A program made the position numbers and the translations under genes. Below, piece after piece: positions 17,303-24,565 of a DNA stretch of 31,835 bases. The notes beneath the pieces are model-generated. The model saw only the letters and a program-made list of their open reading frames with translations. It was not told where the DNA came from and did no database searches. Source of the stretch: an uncultured Johnsonella sp. (lineage in GTDB: Bacteria; Bacillota; Clostridia; Lachnospirales; Lachnospiraceae); contig CALBCM010000030.1 of the NCBI GenBank assembly GCA_937927235.1, positions 1 through 31,835 of the forward strand. The letters are read 5' to 3'. Positions within the stretch are counted from its first letter, which is position 1. The number at the start of each line of letters is the position of its first letter.

Positions 17303-17734
17303 CTACAGTCTGCCTAAAATCATAACCGCAATTACTACGCCGTAGATACACACACCCTCAGCCAGTCCTATAAATACTAAAGAACGTCCGAAGATGCTTG
17401 AATCCTCACTTACTGCACCAAGTGCCGCCGAAGCCGCCGCCGATACCGCCACGCCTCCTCCTATGCAGGCAAGCCCTACTGAAAGTGCGGCAGCAATATA
17501 TCCGAGTCCAGTCGAGATGCCGCCTGAAGCTGCGGCTGAATCCGCAGCATAAATGCTACCTGAAAAAGCGAACAGAGTAGTAAAGACGAGAGTGAGGGCA
17601 AATAAAAATATATTAAATGCCAACGCCTTCTTAAAGCGTTTTTTTGTCCTGTCCCCTGCTTTGAATGCGGCGATTGGAAGCATCACGCTTGCTATAAATG
17701 CTATACTTAAAATTACTTTTGCCATTGTGTTCAT
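17303..17734 (-). CDS. ntpK: V-type ATPase subunit K (proteolipid) with extended N-terminus
   Basis: Membrane rotor-ring subunit carrying the transported ion. The 143 residues hold four hydrophobic stretches (about 6-24, 41-59, 75-103, 117-141). Only the last two look like a c-subunit hairpin: a Gly/Ala-rich helix GLACIGGGVAVSAAASA, a polar loop GAVSEDSSIFGR and a final helix with the single ion-binding Glu126 (GLAEGVCIYG). The second stretch ends in FSGSIYAADSAAA, which resembles a signal-peptidase site; cleavage would leave about 80 residues with two helices. GGAG is well placed. The family call is secure; processing is inferred. Confidence 0.93.
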   Translation of the reverse strand: MNTMAKVILSIAFIASVMLPIAAFKAGDRTKKRFKKALAFNIFLFALTLVFTTLFAFSGSIYAADSAAASGGISTGLGYIAAALSVGLACIGGGVAVSAAASAALGAVSEDSSIFGRSLVFIGLAEGVCIYGVVIAVMILGRL

Positions 17735-17771
17735 AATAAAGCTCCTTTGATAACTTATTTTTTATTTTAAT

Positions 17772-19709
17772 TTATTCTTCAGACCTTCCATAAGGGATAA
17801 ACTCTCTGCCGCTTCCCTTATAAAATCTGGAAAAGAGTTCATAATAATCAAGCCTGAGTACCTGTATTCCTACTATAAGCCCCTCAAGGCAGCAGACGAA
17901 GATATTGCCGAGCACCACTACAATCCAGTTAGGGTTGCCGCTTTCATAGCCTGAAAGCATAAGCACAACCTCCATCATTACCGCATGGCTTATAGCAAAG
18001 GCTCCGACCCTGACAAAGGAAAGAGTATTTGAAAAATAGCCTAAAAGCACCTCAAAAAGCTCAAAAATCCCTTGGACTATAAACATCACCGCCCCGGCTT
18101 TCTCGGCGGCAGCCTGCTTTTTATCAGCAGAAATCATTTTAAGCAGAGGCTCCTTAAACAGCATCATTACAAGCGGAAGCACGAATACTATAAGCAAAAG
18201 CCCTGCTGCCGGCAGCCTTCTGCCTGTCATAATAAGCAGCACGACACCTATACAGGAGGCGTAAAATATAATGCCGGCTATACCGTTAGCGTCAAATAAA
18301 GCTTCACCGGCTCTTTTAAAGCGTATTTTATTTATAATATTAAGACACATCGTAAAAACTATGATTCCCATACCCAAAAGAATTGAAACCACAAATACGG
18401 AATTCAGGTTTCCAAGGATGGGCAGAGCAGTCATAGCCTTAGCCGGTCTTAGCCAAAGCGGCTCAACAATATCCTCAAAGCCGAATACGCTTCCGAACAT
18501 AAAGCCGAATATAATTGAAAATACCCCGCATCTTGCGAGCACTGCTCCGAGGTCGGATTTTTTAAAATATGAGAAGAAAAGCCCTAAAAGTACAATCAGT
18601 GCTCCCTGACCTACATCGGCAAACATAAAGCCGAACAGCAAGGAATAGGTAATGCCTACGAGCACCGTAGGGTCAAGCTCTTTATAATCCGGCAGTCCGT
18701 ACATCTTAACAAACATTTCAAAGGGTCTGAAAAGTGCATTGTTTTTAAGCTTGGTAGGAGGAGAGCTTAAAAGATTGGAATGGTCCTTTTCAAGTATACA
18801 AAAGGCACTCTCGTCCTTCTCCATAGCCTTGCTTAAAGCAAGAGCATCCTTTTCTCTGAGCCAGCCACAGAGAATGTAAAAGACCTTTTGAGAGGCTTTG
18901 GTACAAGCGGCAAGCTTTCTTATCTCAAAATTGTCGGCAAACAGCTTAAGCCTTTTATTTGCGGTAAGAAATTCAGTTTTTCTGCTCTCTAAAATAGAAG
19001 CAATCTGTGAAGCTATCTCCTCTATCTGAGCCTCGCACTTGGCTATCTCTTCTTTAAGAGCGTTTGAAGCCTCCCTGGGAGTTCCCTGATAGCCTTCAGG
19101 CAGGAAAAACCTTTCAAAATGCAGTGAGGAGTAAATCGCATCCACCTTTTTTCTTACGCTTTCAGGTACGAAATAAACTCCCCAGATATAGTCATCTATT
19201 TCCTGACACTTGCAAAATACGGAATCTATATCATCCACCATATAGGCGGAAAGCTTATCATAATACTCCCGGCTGATTCTGCCGAAGCGGTATTTGATAA
19301 ACTTAAAATGAAGCACCGTGCCGAGGTCATAATTGAGCCCTATAAATTGCTCGACCTTTGAAAGCCTGTCCTTATAGTCAGCCTTCTTAGCTTCAATTTC
19401 TTCCTTTTGCTCCTGAAGCTTTTTAATATCCGCATAAAGTGCATTGACAGTGTCAGCCGCTTCCCTCACACTTAAGTCAAGCATCTTATCCAGTTTGGTA
19501 TCCTTGAAATTATGCTTTATATCCTCAGAAAGCAGGTACGTTTCCTTATAAGGATTTGAATCAATATAGGGGTATAAATCCCTTACGTTTTTAAGCTCCG
19601 ACAGGGCATTTTCCAGTTGAATATCGTACTTGGACAGATATTCTTCTATTACCCTGTCTATGTCCTCCTTTGGACCAGTTATGCTTAAAAACCGCATTTT
19701 TTCTATCAC
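17772..19709 (-). CDS. ntpI: V-type ATPase subunit I (a-type stator)
   Basis: Membrane stator subunit that forms the ion half-channels. The 645 residues split into an N-terminal cytoplasmic half with coiled coils (about 1-335) and a C-terminal membrane half with seven to eight helices. The conserved SFVRVGAFAISHA (Arg567) and EGLIVGIQVLRLDYYE (Arg619) segments contain the arginines expected to face the ring. The start is GTG: it overlaps the subunit C stop as GTGA, and AGGAGG lies 8 bases upstream. An in-frame ATG four codons later is too far from the SD. Confidence 0.95.
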   Translation of the reverse strand: MIEKMRFLSITGPKEDIDRVIEEYLSKYDIQLENALSELKNVRDLYPYIDSNPYKETYLLSEDIKHNFKDTKLDKMLDLSVREAADTVNALYADIKKLQEQKEEIEAKKADYKDRLSKVEQFIGLNYDLGTVLHFKFIKYRFGRISREYYDKLSAYMVDDIDSVFCKCQEIDDYIWGVYFVPESVRKKVDAIYSSLHFERFFLPEGYQGTPREASNALKEEIAKCEAQIEEIASQIASILESRKTEFLTANKRLKLFADNFEIRKLAACTKASQKVFYILCGWLREKDALALSKAMEKDESAFCILEKDHSNLLSSPPTKLKNNALFRPFEMFVKMYGLPDYKELDPTVLVGITYSLLFGFMFADVGQGALIVLLGLFFSYFKKSDLGAVLARCGVFSIIFGFMFGSVFGFEDIVEPLWLRPAKAMTALPILGNLNSVFVVSILLGMGIIVFTMCLNIINKIRFKRAGEALFDANGIAGIIFYASCIGVVLLIMTGRRLPAAGLLLIVFVLPLVMMLFKEPLLKMISADKKQAAAEKAGAVMFIVQGIFELFEVLLGYFSNTLSFVRVGAFAISHAVMMEVVLMLSGYESGNPNWIVVVLGNIFVCCLEGLIVGIQVLRLDYYELFSRFYKGSGREFIPYGRSEE

Positions 19710-20776
19710 GCCGTCGACCTCCTGCCTGTATTATTCTTTTTTAATATTTCAGTCATGATTCTGTCAGCACTGTATCCGAAGCGTACAGCCTCAATGACAT
19801 TTATTATGTGAGCTATCTCCCTTTCCTTTTCAAATAAGTAGGAATTTAATAAAGCGATTGAATAGGGATTTTTTCTTACCGAAGTAAGATTAATCCTGTG
19901 CATAACCTCCTCTGAAAAGCTCTCTATATCAAGCTCCCGGTTAAAAAGCTGCTGCAATCTGCCATAGTAGGTCGCTGTAAAAAGCTTTAAAAACTCGTCA
20001 AGATTTTGTGCAGAAGTAAGCCTTTTAATTTCAGATTCTTTTAATTTATAGTAATCAGGGATCAGCATGGAATAAAGCTGAGCCTGTGAGAGGCTGTAGT
20101 ATTTTTTGGAGCGGTAAATCCACTGTAAATTCAGCAAATCAAGTCTGGTGCCGAAAAAGGCTTCCATAAGCCTTCTGTTTATTTTTGAAACCAGCCTGTC
20201 CTTGATTTTCCAGACCGTTTTAAAATACAATAAATCTATACAGAGCTCATAATCAAAAATCACCGCATCACCGTTTTTGTACAAGGCTTCAAGAGGCTCA
20301 TAATAGATGCTTGCTCTGATACTCTCTAAAAATCCGGCTACAGAATCCGCTCTGATCAGGTTTTCAAAATCCACCTTGGAATGTCTGTCAAAGAAAGCCT
20401 TATGCTCGCTTAAATCAATATCAAGTGCCTTTCCGAAAAGACAGTTTCTTAAGCATCTTTTGAGCAGCTCAATTTCATAGCTTATAAAATAAAGATTAAG
20501 AAATTTTCTCTGCTTGAGGTTGGCAAATTTATAGAGCTTGCCGAAATCAGTAAACTTACTTCTAAGCAGCAGCTTTTCTATATAGGACCTGTGAAGGTTG
20601 CTCTCATTGATGTCCTTAAAAAGCTCCGAATAGTCCTGGTAGCTCTGAAACTTTGACACCGCCTCCATAACACTGCCCGATTCCGCCAGCTTCCGATAAT
20701 CCCCAAGGGTGAGCAGGCGGCTCCTCATAGCCTTAATCTTAGTATTAATAGCGCTGTATTCTATAAGCTTCATCAT
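19706..20776 (-). CDS. ntpC: V-type ATPase subunit C (ac39/d-type)
   Basis: Funnel-shaped socket subunit that links the central stalk to the membrane ring. The 356 residues are nearly all helical and basic; they include the N-terminal YSAINTKIKAMRSRLL segment, NLKQRKFLNLYFISYEIELLKRCLRN, a repeat-like middle and a C-terminal YLFEKEREIAHIINVIEAVRFGY block typical of the family. The start ATG overlaps the previous gene's TGA (ATGATG context), showing translational coupling. Its place between the G/H and I genes differs from the Thermus and Enterococcus operons. Confidence 0.92.
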   Translation of the reverse strand: MMKLIEYSAINTKIKAMRSRLLTLGDYRKLAESGSVMEAVSKFQSYQDYSELFKDINESNLHRSYIEKLLLRSKFTDFGKLYKFANLKQRKFLNLYFISYEIELLKRCLRNCLFGKALDIDLSEHKAFFDRHSKVDFENLIRADSVAGFLESIRASIYYEPLEALYKNGDAVIFDYELCIDLLYFKTVWKIKDRLVSKINRRLMEAFFGTRLDLLNLQWIYRSKKYYSLSQAQLYSMLIPDYYKLKESEIKRLTSAQNLDEFLKLFTATYYGRLQQLFNRELDIESFSEEVMHRINLTSVRKNPYSIALLNSYLFEKEREIAHIINVIEAVRFGYSADRIMTEILKKNNTGRRSTA

Positions 20777-21090
20777 AAGCTCACCTTAATAAGCTCATTA
20801 AATAATGAATTTACGTAGCTGTCATGGTTTTGGTTGTATAAGGCATGCAGCTTGTCGAGATAGTCTTTAGCCTTGTCCTTTTGGACTTTAAGACTGTTTT
20901 CTATATCCTCTCCCATTTCCTGCTTTAACATTTCGATTTTTTGCTGAGTCTGCTGCTCAAGATTCTCCGACCAGTCCTTTTTTCTCCTGTCAAGCTCAAG
21001 AGCCATAGTCTTTTTTTTCTGTAGAGCTTCTTCCATTATGGCAGAGGCAGCAGCTTCTATCTCAGATAATTTTCCTATGATTTCTTCCAT
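20773..21090 (-). CDS. ntpF: V-type ATPase subunit G/H (peripheral stalk coiled coil)
   Basis: First gene of the ATPase operon. The 105-residue protein is one long charged coiled coil (heptad-like Leu/Ile/Met with many Lys, Glu and Gln) with no membrane segment, matching the G/H (NtpF) peripheral-stalk partner of subunit E. The assignment rests on composition, length and operon position more than on fixed motifs. The SD AAAGGAGGTG is near-perfect, but six bases of it can pair with an upstream leader segment (see the leader entry). Confidence 0.88.
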   Translation of the reverse strand: MEEIIGKLSEIEAAASAIMEEALQKKKTMALELDRRKKDWSENLEQQTQQKIEMLKQEMGEDIENSLKVQKDKAKDYLDKLHALYNQNHDSYVNSLFNELIKVSL

Positions 21091-21203
21091 CTTTGCACCT
21101 CCTTTACTGTGGCAGCATCGGTGCAGCTTCTCACTGCTGCCGCTTAAAGCTCTGAAACTTTAAAGCGGGAAGCTGCCTGCAATGCTTCAATAATGCTTGC
21201 TTA
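21091..21203 (-). promoter_or_regulatory. Structured 5' leader of the V-ATPase operon with alternative hairpins
   Basis: Several perfect inverted repeats overlap in this leader. Arms 21123-21130 and 21169-21176 (8 bp) enclose a bulged 10-bp hairpin (21140-21149 with 21158-21168). Arms 21111-21117 and 21135-21141 (7 bp) form an alternative stem that breaks both. In addition, GGTGCA within the SD (complement of 21094-21099) is fully complementary to TGCACC (complement of 21120-21125). The pairing is direct observation; a regulatory switch is inference. No known riboswitch motif was recognised. Confidence 0.5.
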
Positions 21204-21230
21204 ATTGTAGTTTGTACATATTTTTATCAA
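21204..21230 (-). promoter_or_regulatory. Candidate promoter of the V-ATPase operon
   Basis: On the minus strand, TTGATA (21225-21230) and TACAAT (21204-21209) are 15 bases apart (TTTGAT with 16 bases is an alternative). The spacing is shorter than ideal. The predicted start near 21197 would place the whole inverted-repeat set inside the leader. Confidence 0.4.
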
Positions 21231-21350
21231 ACTCAGCCTGCTTATACAGTTAATCTTAACTAAACCTTACCTGCTTTCGTTTATTAATAATATACCTTTT
21301 GCCAAAAAAGTAAAGAGGTAAGTATAAATTTTTTTTACTTTATAAAAATG

Positions 21351-21380
21351 TTAGGCATATATTTTTTATTGTTGTATAAT
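21351..21380 (+). promoter_or_regulatory. Candidate promoter of the cbiG operon
   Basis: A perfect TATAAT (21375-21380) lies 32 bases before the cbiG start. The best -35 is the weak TTAGGC (21351-21356) with an 18-base spacer. It faces away from the ATPase operon; the 322-base divergent region 21091-21412 carries no gene. Confidence 0.5.
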
Positions 21381-21412
21381 AGTAAACATACTAATAATAA
21401 GGAGAGGTTATT

Positions 21413-22486
21413 TTGCGGATTGTATTTTTTAGCTTTACCCGCTCGGGAGCTTTATTAAGTCATAAGCTTGCTTTAAGCCTTAAGACTGGAAAGGTTTGTC
21501 TTTATGCCCCTGAAAAAGCCGCCGAAGCAGCAGTTAAGGAGCTTGAAAGCCAAAGCGGCTCTGAAGGCATATTATTTTATAGATTTGATACCAATCTTTT
21601 AAAAACTGTAGCAGTAGAGTTTAATAAAGCCGATGCCCTGATATTTATAGGGGCGGCAGGCATAGCAATCAGAAGCATAGCCCCTTATATAAAGGATAAA
21701 TTCAAAGACCCTGCCGTACTTTGTATGGACGAGGCGGGAGAGTTCGTAATTCCGCTGCTTTCCGGGCATATAGGCGGAGCAAATGAGCTTGCGGAAAAAA
21801 TAGCTGAAATTAACGGAAGCCTTAAGGTGATTACCACTGCCACCGATGTCAGAAAGCTCTGGGCGGTAGATGTGTTTGCCAAAAAAAATCAGCTGGCAAT
21901 CAGCGACAGAAAAGCGGCCAGATTAATAAGTGCTTCGCTGCTTGAGGACAAAAATATAGGTTTTTTCAGCGACTATCAAATTAAGGGCAGGCTTCCGAAA
22001 CAGCTTTTGGATTCAAAAGAGGGAGAGTATAATGTATTTATAACAAATAAGCTTGAAATTAATAAAACCGTAAAAAATCCCGCCCTAAGACTAATTCCTA
22101 AAAATATATGTCTGGGAGTGGGCTGCCGGAGAGATACAGGGTTTCATCAGCTGCTTCGTACCTTAAAAATTTTATTAAAAAATCACAATATTGATATAAA
22201 ATCAATATCACATATAGCAAGCATAGACATAAAAAAAGATGAAGCCTGTATTATAAAGCTTGCCAATGCTTTAAATGCAGAGCTTTGTTTTTTTAATGCA
22301 GCGGAGCTTGCCAAAGCAGAGGGGGAGTTTAATGATTCGGAGTTTGTAAGCCGCATCACCGGAGTGGGAAATGTATGCGAAAGAGCCTGCCGGCTGGTTT
22401 ATAAGGAGCCGCTCTTTAAAAAGGAGGTGCACAGTGGCATGGCCTTTGCGGCAAGCATTGATTTAGCAAGGGAGTATGAGCTATGA
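21413..22486 (+). CDS. cbiG: Cobalt-precorrin-5A hydrolase CbiG
   Basis: Opens the delta-lactone ring and removes the C20-derived fragment in the anaerobic cobalamin pathway. The 357 residues show the N-terminal CbiG domain (ALIFIGAAGIAIRSIAPYI at about 74-92), the LSGHIGGANELAE block (about 120-132) and the C-terminal CbiG domain starting with LGVGCRRDTG (about 237-246) and ending in SGMAFAASIDLA. Start is TTG with AAGGAG 8 bases upstream; no nearby ATG fits. No other cobalamin gene is in the window, so it is an isolated pathway member. The next gene overlaps its stop by 4 bases. Confidence 0.93.
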   Translation: MRIVFFSFTRSGALLSHKLALSLKTGKVCLYAPEKAAEAAVKELESQSGSEGILFYRFDTNLLKTVAVEFNKADALIFIGAAGIAIRSIAPYIKDKFKDPAVLCMDEAGEFVIPLLSGHIGGANELAEKIAEINGSLKVITTATDVRKLWAVDVFAKKNQLAISDRKAARLISASLLEDKNIGFFSDYQIKGRLPKQLLDSKEGEYNVFITNKLEINKTVKNPALRLIPKNICLGVGCRRDTGFHQLLRTLKILLKNHNIDIKSISHIASIDIKKDEACIIKLANALNAELCFFNAAELAKAEGEFNDSEFVSRITGVGNVCERACRLVYKEPLFKKEVHSGMAFAASIDLAREYEL

Positions 22487-22812
22487 TACTTATAATAGCT
22501 GAAAGCTTAAAAGCGGCTTACAGCTTAAAAAAGCTTTTAATTAAAGGGCTGATTAAAAAAGCGGCTTTAAAGTCCAAAGCCGGCAAAGCAGCAGGTAACG
22601 GACTTTTAGGCGGCATCAGCCAGCAAAACAAGATTTTAATATTTATAGAAAACGGCAGAGTGATAACTCCCGCCTCTGAAAAAGAGCGCTTAAGGCTTGA
22701 ATACGAGGGAAAAAAAGGGCAGTACCTTGCCGGGAAGGCTTCTGAAGTCTACCTTATCAGAAGAAACGGAGTAAAGCTTATAAAAAAAGAAGGAGAAAAT
22801 GTTTATGAATAA
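22483..22812 (+). CDS. Small basic protein of unknown function
   Basis: Not recognised. The 109-residue product is rich in Lys, Ala, Leu and Gly, with a mildly hydrophobic start (MILIIAESLKAAYSL), a Lys/Ala helix-like part (about 15-45) and a more beta-like C-terminal half with ILIFIENGRVI and EVYLIRRNGVKLIKKEG. No signal peptide or clear membrane helix. The ATGA overlap with the cbiG stop and the overlap with the ABC gene behind it show that it is translated as part of the operon. It could be a diverged remnant or a small partner of CbiG or the transporter; nothing in the sequence decides this. Confidence 0.65.
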   Translation: MILIIAESLKAAYSLKKLLIKGLIKKAALKSKAGKAAGNGLLGGISQQNKILIFIENGRVITPASEKERLRLEYEGKKGQYLAGKASEVYLIRRNGVKLIKKEGENVYE

Positions 22813-24559
22813 AGTGCTGAAGCGTCTTTTTAATGAGATTAAGCAGTATAAAATCCCGTCCATAATTACAATAAGCTGCACCTTCGGTGCAGTGTTTTTT
22901 GAAATCCTTATCCCTTATGTAATAAGTATGATAATAGACAAGGGAGTGGAGCAGGGAAATATTTCAAATATTATGAAGTACGGCATTATAATGCTGGCAC
23001 TTGCCTTTGCCGGACTTGCCTGCGGCATAGGCTCAGGCTTTTTCGGAGCTAAAGCCTCCTGCGGCTTTGCAGCAAACCTGAGGCAGAGCATGTATGAGAA
23101 TATACAGAGATTTTCCTTTGCCAATATAGATAAGTATTCCACTCCCGGTCTAATTACAAGACTTACTACCGACGTTACCAATGTCCAGAATGCTTATCTG
23201 ATGTGCATACGCCTGCTTTTAAGAGCTCCGGCGATGATATTTTTTGCGATGACCATGACCATAGTTATAAGTCCCTCACTGTCGCTGATATTTTTAGCGG
23301 CAATCATAATTTTGGGAGTAATCCTTTTTTTGCTGATGAGGGCAGCTATGAAGTCTTTTACTGTAGTATTTGATAAATATGACGATTTGAATGAAAGCAT
23401 ACAGGAAAATGTCAGAAATATCAGAGTGGTAAAAGCCTTTGTGCAGGAGGGGCAGGAAAAAAGCAAGTTTAATAAGGCGGCTTGGACTCTTTACAAGCTT
23501 TTTGTAAAGGCGGAGCAGGAAATAGTTATAGTTACTCCGCTTTTATATTTTATGATTTACAGCTGCATACTGCTCCTGTCTTGGTTCGGTGCCAAAATGA
23601 TAGTGGGAGGCAGCCTGACCACAGGTCAGCTGACCTCATTATTTTCCTATACTATGAATATAATGATAAGTCTTATGATACTTTCCTTCACCGCTGTAAT
23701 GGTAATAATATCGGAAGCCAGTGCTTTAAGAATCGTGGAGGTGCTTGAGGAAAAATCGGATATAGTTTCCGGCGAGGCAGCCTTAAAAAATATCGCAGAC
23801 GGAAGCATTGAATTTAAAGATGTCTGCTTTTCCTATTCCAGGGAAAGCAAAAAGCCAGTGCTTGAAGACATAAATCTAAATATAGCTTCCGGGCAGAGCA
23901 TAGGGATCCTTGGAGGCACAGGAAGCTCAAAGTCCTCTTTGATTTCACTTGTAAGCAGGCTTTACGACGTAAGCTCGGGAGAAGTGCGGGTAGGAGGAGT
24001 AAATGTAAAGGAGTACGACATAGAAGCTCTCAGAAACGGAGTAAGTGTAGTGCTGCAAAAAAATGAGCTTTTTTCAGGCACCGTCCTTGAAAATTTGCGC
24101 TGGGGCAATGAAAACGCCGGGCTTGAGGAATGTCAAAGGGCTTGCCGGATTGCCTGTGCGGACGAATTTATAGAAAAGCTCGCCGAGGGCTATAATACCC
24201 ATGTGGAAAGAGGCGGAGCCAATTTCTCGGGGGGGCAGAAGCAGAGGCTTTGCATCGCCAGAGCACTCTTAAAAAATCCTAAAATCCTGATTCTTGACGA
24301 TTCAACCAGTGCAGTGGATACCGCCACCGATGCCAAAATTAAGAAAGCCTTTAAAACCGAGCTGCCGGAAGTGACTAAAATCATCATCTCGCAGAGAATT
24401 TCTTCAATAAAAGAAGCTGACAGTATAATAGTTATGGAGGACGGAAAAATAAACGCGGTAGGCACACATGAGGAGCTTGTAAAAACCAATGAGATTTATT
24501 CAGGGGTGTATGCCGCACAGAATGAAAGCGGCGGCGACTTTGACAGAATGGAGGACTAA
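22805..24559 (+). CDS. Heterodimeric ABC exporter half, degenerate ATPase site (BmrC/YheI-like)
   Basis: Type IV (ABCB-like) exporter half: six transmembrane helices (about 1-300) fused to a nucleotide-binding domain (about 330-580). The P-loop is GGTGSSKSS with Lys376, a Ser-for-Gly form known in this subfamily. The signature is FSGGQKQR. Walker B is LILDDSTSAVD, with Asp499 where the catalytic Glu should be, and the H-loop position is Gln530 (SQRISS), so this half supplies the non-catalytic site. An in-frame ATG at 22799 exists, but it is only 3 bases from the SD AGGAG; the ATG at 22805 has 9-base spacing and is preferred. Partner gene follows 6 bases later. Confidence 0.92.
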   Translation: MNKVLKRLFNEIKQYKIPSIITISCTFGAVFFEILIPYVISMIIDKGVEQGNISNIMKYGIIMLALAFAGLACGIGSGFFGAKASCGFAANLRQSMYENIQRFSFANIDKYSTPGLITRLTTDVTNVQNAYLMCIRLLLRAPAMIFFAMTMTIVISPSLSLIFLAAIIILGVILFLLMRAAMKSFTVVFDKYDDLNESIQENVRNIRVVKAFVQEGQEKSKFNKAAWTLYKLFVKAEQEIVIVTPLLYFMIYSCILLLSWFGAKMIVGGSLTTGQLTSLFSYTMNIMISLMILSFTAVMVIISEASALRIVEVLEEKSDIVSGEAALKNIADGSIEFKDVCFSYSRESKKPVLEDINLNIASGQSIGILGGTGSSKSSLISLVSRLYDVSSGEVRVGGVNVKEYDIEALRNGVSVVLQKNELFSGTVLENLRWGNENAGLEECQRACRIACADEFIEKLAEGYNTHVERGGANFSGGQKQRLCIARALLKNPKILILDDSTSAVDTATDAKIKKAFKTELPEVTKIIISQRISSIKEADSIIVMEDGKINAVGTHEELVKTNEIYSGVYAAQNESGGDFDRMED

Positions 24560-24565
24560 TATACT

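Noticed and set aside
22805..24559. Inactive or broken ABC transporter because of Asp and Gln at catalytic positions
   Set aside because: Such substitutions are normal for the degenerate half of heterodimeric exporters, and the partner half has all canonical residues.
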